Assembly: GCF_903893715.1 (NCBI RefSeq)
Contig: NZ_CAITNG010000112.1
Span: 1-64,000, forward strand
Source of the DNA: an uncultured Mucilaginibacter sp.
Lineage (GTDB): Bacteria; Bacteroidota; Bacteroidia; Sphingobacteriales; Sphingobacteriaceae
Direction: 5' to 3'
Length of the DNA stretch: 64,000 bases
The translations under genes were made by a program, and so were the position numbers. The notes below the pieces were generated by a model, which saw only the letters and a list, made by a program, of their open reading frames with translations, was not told the DNA's origin and searched no databases. Below are positions 34,679 to 43,443 of this stretch, one piece after another; position 1 is the first letter of the stretch; each line of letters opens with the position of its first letter.

Positions 34679-35602
34679 TTATTCATCCCTCGCCTTTCTC
34701 CCCGAACTCCGTGGATGATGGCTGATAATCACACTCTTTAAATACTCCCTATCCAAATGCGTATAAATTTCGGTCGTAGTAATGCTCTCATGGCCCAGCA
34801 TCTCCTGTATGGCGCGCAGGTCGGCGCCGCCTTCTATCAAATGGGTTGCAAATGAATGCCTGAACGTGTGCGGACTAATGCTTTTCTTCAACCCTATCCT
34901 TTCGGCCAGGTCTTTTATCATCAAAAACACATATACCCTTGATAATCTTTTGCCACGGCGGTTCAAAAAAACAATGTCTTCTTCCCCATTTTGTACGGGC
35001 ACATGCACCCGCACTTCTTCCAGCCATAGCTTTAAGTATTTAACGGCTTGCGAGCCTATCGGCACCAGCCGCTCCTTGTTGCCCTTTCCGGTTATCTTGA
35101 TAAAATCAATCTCGAGGTACAGGTTCGATATCTTCAGCGTTGTTAACTCCGTAACCCGCAAGCCGCAGCCATACAATACCTCCAGCATCGCTTTATTACG
35201 TGCGCCTTCCGGTTTCGATAAATCAATGGCATCGATTAATTTATCAATATCCGCGAGTCTTAAGGTATCCGGCAGTTTACGGGTCAACTTAGGTCCTTCT
35301 ATCAGTTCAGAGGGGTCGCTATGTATCTGGTTGTCCAACAGCAGGTAGCGGTAAAAAGCCTTGATACCCGAAATGACCCTCGCCTGCGAAGAGGGTAGCA
35401 TACCCAGCTCATTCACCCAGCCGATAAAATCGCTCAAATCGCGGTGACCGATAGTTTCTGGTTTTAGCGGCACCAATTTACTGTCGGCAAATTGAATCAG
35501 CTTATCCAGGTCGCCCAGATACGCATCCACCGAATTGTTGGACAGCGAACGCTCCAGCTTTAAATACGAACGAAAACCTTTTTTTGCCGCTTGCCAATCC
35601 AC
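34679..35602 (-). CDS. xerD: Tyrosine recombinase XerD
   Basis: XerD with XerC resolves chromosome dimers at dif. I start at GTG 35602 (DWQAAKKGFRSYLKLERS), giving 307 residues as usual for XerD; the longer frame from TTG 35659 would run over the aroQ start. Catalytic residues of the family are visible: Arg in YGCGLRVTEL, Lys in GKGNKERLVP, HTFRHSFATHL with His and Arg, His in LGHESITTTEIY and the nucleophile Tyr in YTHLDREYL. It looks like the housekeeping gene, not an integrase of a mobile element. Confidence 0.9.
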   Translation of the reverse strand: MDWQAAKKGFRSYLKLERSLSNNSVDAYLGDLDKLIQFADSKLVPLKPETIGHRDLSDFIGWVNELGMLPSSQARVISGIKAFYRYLLLDNQIHSDPSELIEGPKLTRKLPDTLRLADIDKLIDAIDLSKPEGARNKAMLEVLYGCGLRVTELTTLKISNLYLEIDFIKITGKGNKERLVPIGSQAVKYLKLWLEEVRVHVPVQNGEEDIVFLNRRGKRLSRVYVFLMIKDLAERIGLKKSISPHTFRHSFATHLIEGGADLRAIQEMLGHESITTTEIYTHLDREYLKSVIISHHPRSSGRKARDE

Positions 35603-35639
35603 CTTTTTGTTTTGCTGTTTTATGATTATGTTTGAACTG

Positions 35640-36059
35640 ATGAAGATACAAATTATCAACGGACCAAATTTAAACTTACTTGGCGTGCGCGAAACATCTA
35701 TTTACGGCAGCGCTAGCTTTGAAGATTACTTAAAGGACTTAAAGGCACAATTCCCGGCAGTACAGATAGACTATTACCAAAGCAATGTGGAGGGCGAACT
35801 GATCAACAAACTGCACGAAGTTGGTTTTAGCTACGATGGCATCATCATGAACGCGGGTGCTTATACCCACACGTCCATCGCCATTGCCGATGCCATTGCA
35901 GGCATAAAAACCCCTGTTATCGAGGTGCATATATCAAACGTTTATAAGCGCGAGGAGTTTCGTCATCAATCTATGCTGGCCGCCAATTGCAAAGGCGTGA
36001 TAGTCGGCTTTGGTATGGATTCGTATCGCCTCGGAATAGAATACTTCATAAAACAATAA
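35640..36059 (+). CDS. aroQ: Type II 3-dehydroquinate dehydratase
   Basis: AroQ removes water from 3-dehydroquinate in the shikimate pathway. I start at ATG 35640 (MKIQIINGPNLNLLG), giving 139 residues, the normal type II size; the longer open frame reads back into xerD. Conserved are NGPNLNLLG (7-15) with the catalytic Tyr22 loop, IMNAGAYTHTSIAI, and VIEVHISNVYKREEFRHQS. It is divergent from xerD with 37 bp between start codons, and 11 bp upstream of the channel gene on the same strand. Confidence 0.95.
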   Translation: MKIQIINGPNLNLLGVRETSIYGSASFEDYLKDLKAQFPAVQIDYYQSNVEGELINKLHEVGFSYDGIIMNAGAYTHTSIAIADAIAGIKTPVIEVHISNVYKREEFRHQSMLAANCKGVIVGFGMDSYRLGIEYFIKQ

Positions 36060-36070
36060 TATTGTAAGCC

Positions 36071-38623
36071 ATGCGTATCCTGTTTAAACTCGTATCCGTT
36101 TTCCTGCTTAGCGGTCTGTCATTTGCCGTCGTTCAGGATGTGCAAGCGCAAAAAGTTGATACCCAAAAGGTAGTAAAAACAAAAACAGCGAAGAAAAAAG
36201 CAAACAACTCGCTCCGCGATTCACTTCGCAAAAAACAGTTGCAGCGCGACGCGATGATACGTACGTTCAAACATTCGGATGGGGCGCTCAACGATTTGCT
36301 CAACAAAATAGAGCTTTACACAAGCTCATACGTCGACATCAATTCCGAGATAAGCACGGGCTTCGATACGCTCGATATGAGCCAGCGCCTACCTGCGATT
36401 GAAAAACGCCTGGCCGTGATGAAAACCACCATCGAAAAATCGGGCACTATGGGCTATATCGTCACCATTCGCGACATGATAGACCACCTGACCGAGCAAA
36501 CGGACCAGTGGCAAGAGCAGATAAATACCTATAACGATGCGCTGGATACCGTGCGCTCGAAAATTTACGCCTTTAATAACGATACTACATTAAAAGTAAT
36601 ACCTACCGACAGCGCGTTGATGGTAAAATGCTTTTTGCAGATACAGGATTTAAAGCAAAAATGGAAGGCGATAGACCTTGCTAACCAAAAAGGCTATATC
36701 AGGATTGGGAAATTAGCCGACAGGGTTTCGGCATTGTCCATCTTACTCATCGACCTGGATAACAAAGTCGATTTGAAAATACACCAGTTCGCTTTAAACA
36801 CGCTGACCAACGAATATGGCTACCTGTGGGACATGAGTGCCAATAAAGGGACTGCAAGGTTAGATTCAGCTATTGTACAAACATCCAAACTTAACGCAAA
36901 CCTATACAAGTACTTTTTTATCAGCCGGTCAAACTATTGGCCGCATGCAATAGGTATATTACTGCTGATAGTATTTTTTGCATGGATATTCAGCACGAGA
37001 CGAAGGTTGATGCGTACCAAGGATGAGCATAAAAACATATTCGACCAAATACACTATGTTGTAAAATACCCCTACTTTGCCACATTGGTAGTAGTTTCGG
37101 TAGTCGCTCCCTATTTTTACGACCATCCTGCGCAAATATTTGCCCAAACAATGTTGTTCATCATGATGATAGCGTTAGGACCCCTCATCAAAAGCAACTG
37201 GCCAAAACCGTTATACAATTTGTGGATAGCCTTACTGCCATTGGCATTGTTGTTCACTATTAGCAACTTGATGATATTTATCACCAATGCCGACAGGTTG
37301 TTGGTATTGCTGCTCTCGGCCGTAGCCATATATGTTTCGTTGCGATTGTTAAAACATTTAAAAGGCGCTCCTGAAACTTATCCACCATATTTGGGCCTTT
37401 TCGTTAAAATATTCATCGGTTTGCACGCTTTATCCATCATACTAAACGTTTTTGGGCGCTTTAGCCTGGCAAAAATAATCGGGGCAACGGCAACCTTTAA
37501 TCTGTGCCTCGCAATGGGCCTTTACGTCTTGGTACAAGTACTGATGGAAGGCTTGTTTTTACAACTGGAATCGAACAAAAAACCCGGAAGCCTGGATGTA
37601 GTTTCCTTTCTCGATTTCAAGGTGCTGCAAAAAAAATTCAAAGACATCCTGATCAAAATAGCTGGTATACTATGGCTGGTAGCTTTGGCCAAAAACCTTA
37701 CCATCGACGATTACCTGTTCGACGAAGTCAAGGACCTTTTGACCCAACAGCACACCATTAACACCACACCCTACACCTATGGGCAAATATTGCTGTTTTT
37801 CTTCGTCATTTGGTTGTCGGGTCTCATCGCGCAGATTATCAGCTATTTTTACGATTTTTCGGCGCAGCAACAAACTAAACTCACTCCACAGGCCAAAAAA
37901 ACCCGCTCCTCTATCCTGCTCATCAGGCTGACAATTTTTACAGCAGGCTTTTTTATCGCTATTGTGGCCGCGGGCATACCCATGAGCGAGGTAACTTTGG
38001 TTATAGGCGCATTGGGTGTAGGTATTGGGTTTGGTTTGCAAAATATAGTAAACAACCTGGTCTCGGGTTTCATCCTCGCCTTTGAGAAACCGGTGCAAAT
38101 AGGCGATGTAATAGAAATTGGAGGACGCTCGGGCACTATAAAAGAAATCGGTATCCGCTCCAGCAAAATCAATATTGGCGATGGCTCCGAACTGATCATC
38201 CCCAATGGCGAACTGATATCGCAGCAACTGATCAACTGGACTTTGACCGACAATAACCGCCGCATCGAACTTATCATAAAGGTTGAATATGGCACCGACC
38301 TGCTAAAAGCGGAAGAAATACTGAAGGACATCATCAACAACCATGATGATGTGATGAAAGCACCGGCGCCATCTGTTTTTGTCCACAATTTCAGTGATAC
38401 CTCTGTCGATTTCAGGTTGTTTTTCTGGGCCGAAGACATCAATAACTGGCTAAGGCTGAAAAGCAGCGTTTTAAGCAAAATATATTCGGAATTTGCAAAA
38501 CAAGGCATTGAGATACTTCACGGTACAAGCCCCGTACAGGTATTGATTTCCGATGAGTATAAAACCGGATCGATTAAAAAAGCCGACAAAACCCCGCCTG
38601 CTCTGCCCGATAAAAACGGCTGA
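36071..38623 (+). CDS. Large MscS-family mechanosensitive channel
   Basis: The 850-residue protein has a signal peptide (to about residue 26), a long coiled periplasmic region (about 30-290), about ten membrane helices and a C-terminal MscS core. The pore helix is in GALGVGIGFGLQNIVNNLVSGF, followed by the beta domain FEKPVQIGDVIEIGG and IPNGELISQQLINWT. The layout resembles the large MscK/MscM type channels that release solutes on hypo-osmotic shock. It probably shares transcription with aroQ. Confidence 0.9.
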   Translation: MRILFKLVSVFLLSGLSFAVVQDVQAQKVDTQKVVKTKTAKKKANNSLRDSLRKKQLQRDAMIRTFKHSDGALNDLLNKIELYTSSYVDINSEISTGFDTLDMSQRLPAIEKRLAVMKTTIEKSGTMGYIVTIRDMIDHLTEQTDQWQEQINTYNDALDTVRSKIYAFNNDTTLKVIPTDSALMVKCFLQIQDLKQKWKAIDLANQKGYIRIGKLADRVSALSILLIDLDNKVDLKIHQFALNTLTNEYGYLWDMSANKGTARLDSAIVQTSKLNANLYKYFFISRSNYWPHAIGILLLIVFFAWIFSTRRRLMRTKDEHKNIFDQIHYVVKYPYFATLVVVSVVAPYFYDHPAQIFAQTMLFIMMIALGPLIKSNWPKPLYNLWIALLPLALLFTISNLMIFITNADRLLVLLLSAVAIYVSLRLLKHLKGAPETYPPYLGLFVKIFIGLHALSIILNVFGRFSLAKIIGATATFNLCLAMGLYVLVQVLMEGLFLQLESNKKPGSLDVVSFLDFKVLQKKFKDILIKIAGILWLVALAKNLTIDDYLFDEVKDLLTQQHTINTTPYTYGQILLFFFVIWLSGLIAQIISYFYDFSAQQQTKLTPQAKKTRSSILLIRLTIFTAGFFIAIVAAGIPMSEVTLVIGALGVGIGFGLQNIVNNLVSGFILAFEKPVQIGDVIEIGGRSGTIKEIGIRSSKINIGDGSELIIPNGELISQQLINWTLTDNNRRIELIIKVEYGTDLLKAEEILKDIINNHDDVMKAPAPSVFVHNFSDTSVDFRLFFWAEDINNWLRLKSSVLSKIYSEFAKQGIEILHGTSPVQVLISDEYKTGSIKKADKTPPALPDKNG

Positions 38624-38726
38624 TCATCACATTTTTGGTAGATAAGTACTTATTTGAATATCAACTTACAGATAAGTATCATCTTCTTCTATGACGACGG
38701 TTATTTATCCCCCAATAGCGTCCGCT

Positions 38727-38734
38727 TATATTTG
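38727..38734 (+). promoter_or_regulatory. Possible -7 element for the alcohol dehydrogenase gene
   Basis: TATATTTG matches TAnnTTTG and lies 35 bp before the ATG at 38770. The expected TTG about 18 bp upstream is not evident, so this is a half-supported call. Confidence 0.4.
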
Positions 38735-38769
38735 CTTTGTTACAAAAAAAGCATTTAAAAAATTATATT

Positions 38770-39972
38770 ATGGACACTATCAGGCGAATATACTGGCCGG
38801 CAATTAACTTAATTGGGCCGGGAGCGGTTAAAGAAATTGGCACCGAAATCAAAAAACTAAACTTCAAAAAAATACTGTTGGTTACCGATAAAGTATTGCG
38901 CGCTGTGGGCGTGGTAAACAATGTAACTTCTGTTTTAGATAAAGCCAAAATTGACTATGTAATATTTGACGATGTTGAACCTAACCCTACCTGCAAAAAC
39001 GTTAACGACGGCTTGGCAATATTTAAAGCAAACAATTGCGATAGCTTGTTATCAGTCGGTGGTGGTTCGCCGCAAGATGCCGCAAAGGCAATCGGTATAT
39101 TATTTACCAATGGCGGTAACATTGTAAATTATGAGGGTATTGGCAAATCGGCAAAAAAATCAGTACCTATCGTTGCGGTTAATACTACTGCAGGGACAGC
39201 ATCAGAAGTTACCGTGAACTACGTAATTACAGATGAGGTACGCAAAGTAAAAATGGTAATGGTCGACCCTAACTCATTAGCTACCGTGGCTGTAAACGAT
39301 CCTGAATTAATGGTGAAAATGCCGGCCGGATTAACCGCTGCCACAGGCATGGACGCATTGACACACGCCATCGAGTCGTATATTTGCAGGGGAGCTTTCA
39401 GGCTATCCGAAACATTATCATTAGAAGCTATTAAGCTCATCGGCGAGTCGCTCGAAAAAGCGGTTACTGACGGCACCGATATTGAGGCGCGTTCAAAAAT
39501 GGCCTGGGCATCATATGTGGCCGGCCTGTCTTTCTCAAATTGTGGTTTGGGCATTGTGCACTCCATGGCGCACCAGCTCGGCTCCGAATACAATTTGCCA
39601 CATGGCGTAGCCAATTCTATATTACTGCCCTATGTTGAGGAGTTTAACTCGATTGTGTGTGTTGAGAAATTTGCCAAAATAGCAGAGGCACTGGGTATTG
39701 ATACCAGTGAAATAAGTGAAGAAGAAGCCCGTCGCGAAACGATCACTTACCTGGCAAAAATGGCGGCAAAGCTAAATATCCCTAAACTATCCGAAACTGC
39801 GTTCAACATAAAAGACATCGATAAGCTTGCCGCGCAGGCGATGCTTGATGTATGTACCGGCGGTAACCCGCGCGATGTAACTATCGACGATATCAAAACC
39901 ATCTACAAGCATGCTTATTACGAAATCCTGTTTGCTAAACGCACTTTAGAGCATTCGGGCCTGGCTTACTAA
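38770..39972 (+). CDS. Iron-containing (group III) alcohol dehydrogenase
   Basis: The 400-residue enzyme is of the FucO/butanol dehydrogenase type. The start is ATG 38770 (MDTIRRIYWPAINLIGPGAV). It shows the NAD(P)-binding GGGSPQDAAKAIG, the TTAGTASEVT block, and metal ligands in GMDALTHAIESYI and VHSMAHQLGSEYNLPHGVAN. It probably interconverts an aldehyde or ketone and its alcohol; the physiological substrate cannot be told. It is monocistronic, with a weak hairpin after the stop. Confidence 0.9.
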   Translation: MDTIRRIYWPAINLIGPGAVKEIGTEIKKLNFKKILLVTDKVLRAVGVVNNVTSVLDKAKIDYVIFDDVEPNPTCKNVNDGLAIFKANNCDSLLSVGGGSPQDAAKAIGILFTNGGNIVNYEGIGKSAKKSVPIVAVNTTAGTASEVTVNYVITDEVRKVKMVMVDPNSLATVAVNDPELMVKMPAGLTAATGMDALTHAIESYICRGAFRLSETLSLEAIKLIGESLEKAVTDGTDIEARSKMAWASYVAGLSFSNCGLGIVHSMAHQLGSEYNLPHGVANSILLPYVEEFNSIVCVEKFAKIAEALGIDTSEISEEEARRETITYLAKMAAKLNIPKLSETAFNIKDIDKLAAQAMLDVCTGGNPRDVTIDDIKTIYKHAYYEILFAKRTLEHSGLAY

Positions 39973-39997
39973 ACAGTATTTTCCAACCAATCTACCT

Positions 39998-40033
39998 AAA
40001 AAAGCCATTTTACTTTAGTTAAGTGGTTTTTTT
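39998..40033. terminator. Weak terminator between convergent genes
   Basis: AAAAAAGCC (from 39998) and GGTTTTTTT (to 40033) flank an ACTT/AAGT inner stem. Bulges make the stem imperfect, but the A tract on the left and T tract on the right fit a two-way terminator for the dehydrogenase and glycosyltransferase genes. Confidence 0.45.
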
Positions 40034-40034
40034 G

Positions 40035-41066
40035 TTACATAAAGTCTTGGCCGTCCAAATCGGTAAAATGTTTCTTGTGCTTCAAAAAGAACGCGATGAT
40101 AACGCTCTTTTTGTACATGCCGTGCAGGTTATAGTTCCGCTCGCTCGATTTTACCGTCGTTACGCTTTTATTGAACAGCCTCGCGAAAAAGCTTTGGTGC
40201 GCGCGGCTTACCGCCCAGGCATCTTTGCGCTTGCCTTCGCTTAAAAAACGCAGCAAAGCGATAAAGTCAAAGCACAACCTTATGGGGATGATACAGAGCG
40301 CCCTCCAAAACGGCAGGTTTTTTTTGAGCAACGTAAGATTATTCCTAAAGTTGAGATAGGTTTTAAAAGGATTTTCCGCGTTCAAAGTGCCGCCGCCAAC
40401 ATGGTACACTTCCGATTCGGCACAGTACATTACTTTCAGTCCCATGTTTTTTAAACGCCAGCACAGGTCAATTTCTTCCATGTGGGCAAAAAAGCGCTCA
40501 TCAAAACCGCCGCACGCATCCCAATATTTCTTTTTGATGAACAATGCCGCGCCCGACGCCCAAAACACCTCTTTCGATTGGTTGTACTGGCCCCTGTCCT
40601 CCTCAATGTCAAAAAATATACGGCCCTGGCAAAACGGATAGCCAAAATGGTCTATAAAGCCCCCTGCCGCCCCTGCATGCTCAAAATGAGTTTTCTCTTT
40701 AAACGATTTGATTTTTGGTGCCGCCGCCGCTATCAGTTCGTCGCTTTTCATGAGGTCGATGACGGGCTCAATCCATCCTGGCACCACTTCAATGTCTGAG
40801 TTGAGCAGGATGTAATAGTCGGCATCTACATGCTCCAGCACCCGGTTATAGCCTCCGGTAAAGCCATAATTCGCATCGTTTTGCACGATGACGATACCAG
40901 GGTATGTTTGCTTTAAAAATTCAACAGAACCATCCGTAGAAGCATTGTCGCCAACAACGATGTTAAAGTTGGGATACGTGGATACCAATACCGACGGTAA
41001 AAAATCTTCGAGGTATTTTTTTCCGTTCCAGTTTAATATGACGATGGATACTTTGGGATGGCTCAT
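40035..41066 (-). CDS. Family 2 glycosyltransferase
   Basis: The 343-residue cytosolic enzyme has the GT-A start SIVILNWNGKKYLEDFL, the metal-binding LLNSDIEVVPGW and a later FFAHMEEIDLCWRLKNMG block typical of rhamnosyltransferase-like GT2 proteins. It would transfer a sugar to a surface polysaccharide or lipid. Its ATG overlaps the stop of the acyltransferase gene upstream by 4 bp, so both are translated together and may act on the same envelope lipid. Confidence 0.88.
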   Translation of the reverse strand: MSHPKVSIVILNWNGKKYLEDFLPSVLVSTYPNFNIVVGDNASTDGSVEFLKQTYPGIVIVQNDANYGFTGGYNRVLEHVDADYYILLNSDIEVVPGWIEPVIDLMKSDELIAAAAPKIKSFKEKTHFEHAGAAGGFIDHFGYPFCQGRIFFDIEEDRGQYNQSKEVFWASGAALFIKKKYWDACGGFDERFFAHMEEIDLCWRLKNMGLKVMYCAESEVYHVGGGTLNAENPFKTYLNFRNNLTLLKKNLPFWRALCIIPIRLCFDFIALLRFLSEGKRKDAWAVSRAHQSFFARLFNKSVTTVKSSERNYNLHGMYKKSVIIAFFLKHKKHFTDLDGQDFM

Positions 41067-41947
41067 CTGTTCAGGTCCTCCGGTTTATATTTCCATCGCC
41101 TGTGCGACCATAACCAATACGCGGGTTCACGTTTTATCATATCCTCCAGGTGCTTAACATAAAGTTCGGTTATTTCGTTAGGGGCTGTTTGCTTTGGGTT
41201 TTCGGCCAGCGGCACAAATGTATATTCATAATAGCCACGTTTCAAATATTTTACATCTCCAAACAAAACAACACTGTCAAACATAATCCCCATTTTTTCG
41301 GCACCCATAAAAAATGCTGTAGGCTGGTTTAAAAATCGTGTAAAATATTGTGCCTCGTGTTTAACCGGCGCCTGGTCTGATGCCAAAACAGTGAAAGTCA
41401 ATTCGTTTTTCAATTCAACCAATTTACGTAAAGTATTGCGCATAGGCACCAGCAAAACACCAAAACGGCCCCGCATTTTCTGATAGTAATTGTCCGATTC
41501 CTTGTTATTCAAGGGCTTGTAAACCATTATTTTTTTGTACTGAGGTATCAGGCTGAAACGTAATACACACAATTCCCAATTGCAATAGTGCCCTACAGCT
41601 GCAAACATGCTCCTGCCCTCTTTACAATATTTTTCAACCAGCTCCGGGTTGGTTAACGGCATACGGCGCAGTACTTCCTTTTCGGAGATGGTGAGCATTT
41701 TTATGGTTTCAACAATCAGATCGGCCATGTATTTGTAGTACCGCTTTTCTATGGTTTTCAGTTCGTTTTCATCCTTTTCGGGAAAAGAGTTACGCAGATT
41801 GCTGCTTACGGTTTCGCGCCGGTAGCCTGTAATGTGGTAAAGGATGAGGTATATCAGGTCGGCCAATAAATAAAGCAGCCAAAAGGGCAATAACGATATC
41901 AGGTATAAAAAGAAGAAAACTAAACCTGAAAGCCCTTTTTTAATCAT
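41063..41947 (-). CDS. LpxL/HtrB-type lipid A acyltransferase
   Basis: The 294-residue protein has one N-terminal membrane helix (about 8-38) and the LpxL family H-x4-E site GHYCNWELC (about 119-127). Also present are MVYKPLNNKESDNYY and VLASDQAP segments. In this family the enzyme adds a late acyl chain to lipid A, but several Bacteroidota homologues act on other lipids such as ornithine or aminolipids. It is coupled to the GT2 gene (4-bp overlap) and divergent from the WbqC-like gene. Confidence 0.87.
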   Translation of the reverse strand: MIKKGLSGLVFFFLYLISLLPFWLLYLLADLIYLILYHITGYRRETVSSNLRNSFPEKDENELKTIEKRYYKYMADLIVETIKMLTISEKEVLRRMPLTNPELVEKYCKEGRSMFAAVGHYCNWELCVLRFSLIPQYKKIMVYKPLNNKESDNYYQKMRGRFGVLLVPMRNTLRKLVELKNELTFTVLASDQAPVKHEAQYFTRFLNQPTAFFMGAEKMGIMFDSVVLFGDVKYLKRGYYEYTFVPLAENPKQTAPNEITELYVKHLEDMIKREPAYWLWSHRRWKYKPEDLNR

Positions 41948-41955
41948 TATTTTTG
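41948..41955 (+). promoter_or_regulatory. Possible -7 element for the WbqC-like gene
   Basis: TATTTTTG matches TAnnTTTG on the plus strand, 34 bp before the WbqC-like ATG, and directly abuts the start codon of the divergent acyltransferase. No clear TTG is seen at the expected distance. Confidence 0.35.
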
Positions 41956-41989
41956 CAAAATAACCAGATCACAAACATAAAAAATATAT

Positions 41990-42601
41990 ATGTACCACGA
42001 AGGCGCTGTTTTGCCAATGTTTTATTTACCTCCGGTCGCTTATTTTGTAGAGCTGAACACGCACAAGACTAACCTGTTAATTGAAAAAGAAGAACACCTG
42101 ATAAAACAAACCTACCGCAACCGTGCGCATATTTACTCGCCAGATGGTATGCTGGCCCTAACCGTTCCTGTTGTAAAAGGCTCAAAATTGCATACCAAAA
42201 TAAAGGATGTGAAGATAAGCTACGATTTTAAATGGCAGCGCCTGCATTGGATGAGCCTGCAAAACTGCTACCGCCGCTCCGCCTACTTTGAGTTTTATGA
42301 GGATGATTTTGTTCGCTTTTATACCGAACGTTTCGAATACCTTTTCGACTATAACGAGCAATTGTTGAGGTTAATATTAAAGCTGCTGAAACTTAAACCC
42401 GGGTTAACATTTACAGAAACCTACGAAAAGCAATATCCCGAAAGGGCAGATTTAAGGTTAAGCATCACACCAAAAAAGGAAAGCAATTTTAACCAAAAAC
42501 CATATTTCCAATTATTCGAAGAGCGTCATGGGTTTCTAAAAAACCTGAGCATTGTAGATTTGCTGTTTAACCAGGGGCCGCAGGCGATGACCTACATATA
42601 A
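41990..42601 (+). CDS. WbqC-like family protein
   Basis: The 203-residue cytosolic protein matches the WbqC family pattern: an LPPVAYF start, YRNRAHIYSPDGMLALTVPV, KWQRLHWMSLQNCYRRSAYFEFYEDD and a late helix-rich part. Members occur in surface polysaccharide clusters and are thought to take part in transfer of modified amino sugars, but no activity is firmly known. The neighbours (GT2, acyltransferase) fit an envelope role. It ends at a folded repeat element. Confidence 0.82.
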   Translation: MYHEGAVLPMFYLPPVAYFVELNTHKTNLLIEKEEHLIKQTYRNRAHIYSPDGMLALTVPVVKGSKLHTKIKDVKISYDFKWQRLHWMSLQNCYRRSAYFEFYEDDFVRFYTERFEYLFDYNEQLLRLILKLLKLKPGLTFTETYEKQYPERADLRLSITPKKESNFNQKPYFQLFEERHGFLKNLSIVDLLFNQGPQAMTYI

Positions 42602-42602
42602 A

Positions 42603-42694
42603 CCAGCCCCCTCTAAATCTCCCCCGGAAGGGGGAGACTTTCGAAAGCTTTTATTTAAAGCCCTCCTTACCGGGGAGGGTTTGGGTGGGGCTGG
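42603..42694. repeat. Folded GC-rich intergenic repeat, REP-like
   Basis: Outer arms CCAGCCCC (42603-42610) and GGGGCTGG (42687-42694) pair perfectly. Inside lie two strong hairpins: CTCCCCC/GGGGGAG (about 42619-42636) and CCCTCC/GGAGGG (about 42661-42679). The element fills the gap between the convergent WbqC-like and msrA genes. This kind of clover-like repeat is common in Bacteroidota genomes (general knowledge); it may act as a terminator or be a small mobile palindrome. Confidence 0.75.
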
Positions 42695-42695
42695 C

Positions 42696-43346
42696 TTATT
42701 TAGCAAACTCCGGTTTCAACAAATTTGGCACCGCTTTACGCATCTTCATCACTTTAGGTACCGAAACACTTTGTATGTAGCCGCTTTCGGGGTGTAGGCG
42801 GTAATAGCCTTGATGGTAAACTTCGGCAGGATAAAACACTTTGAAAGGCTCAACCTTGGTAACAATGGCAGCACCGTAATGATGGCTCGCGTTCACCTTT
42901 TTTATTTCGTCCATCACAATGGCCTTTTCTTCAGGTGTGCGGTAAAATATTTCCGAACGGTAGTCGTCGCCTTCATCGGGGCCCTGGTAGTTTAACTCGG
43001 TCGGGTTGTGTGCGTAAAAAAATGCCTCCACTAATTGCTGATAGGTAATTACTTTCGGGTCGTAATAAATCTCAACCGACTCGGCATGTTCCGTGTTTTT
43101 CTCACAAACCTGCTCGTAAGTTGGGTTTTTAACTGTACCGCCGCAAAAGCCGGCAACCACCTTGTTCACGCCTTTTAATTCGCTCATGGCCTCGCTCATG
43201 GCCCAAAAACAACCTCCCGCAAAGGTGGCTAACTTCTCGCCTTCTTTTGGGGCAGGTAACTTAGCGAACGAATGGTCTTCCGATTGGCCATTAGCGCAAC
43301 CGCAAAACAATAATACACCCAATAAAAACAAACTTAAATTTTTCAT
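42696..43346 (-). CDS. msrA: Peptide-methionine (S)-S-oxide reductase MsrA, envelope form
   Basis: The 216-residue enzyme repairs oxidised methionine. The N-terminal MKNLSLFLLGVLLFCGCANG looks like a lipoprotein signal with Cys17, so the enzyme probably works in the periplasm. The catalytic motif GGCFWAMSEAM (about 44-54) carries the nucleophilic Cys; PTYEQVC, AHNPTELNYQGPDEGDDYRS and YHQGYY regions follow. No MsrB domain is fused. The gene lies between a REP-like element and the PL4 gene, apparently on its own. Confidence 0.92.
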   Translation of the reverse strand: MKNLSLFLLGVLLFCGCANGQSEDHSFAKLPAPKEGEKLATFAGGCFWAMSEAMSELKGVNKVVAGFCGGTVKNPTYEQVCEKNTEHAESVEIYYDPKVITYQQLVEAFFYAHNPTELNYQGPDEGDDYRSEIFYRTPEEKAIVMDEIKKVNASHHYGAAIVTKVEPFKVFYPAEVYHQGYYRLHPESGYIQSVSVPKVMKMRKAVPNLLKPEFAK

Positions 43347-43443
43347 ATTCTCTTAATTCTTAGTACAATTTACGTATTTAGACGGGGTGCAGTTGCTAAC
43401 CTTACAAAACAAATTGTCATTTCGGGCTCCTTTTTACTACGCC

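Noticed and set aside
34679..35659. xerD as integrase of a mobile element carrying the VapBC pair
   Set aside because: The protein has the standard housekeeping XerD size and motifs, lies next to aroQ, and I see no attachment-site repeats flanking a segment.
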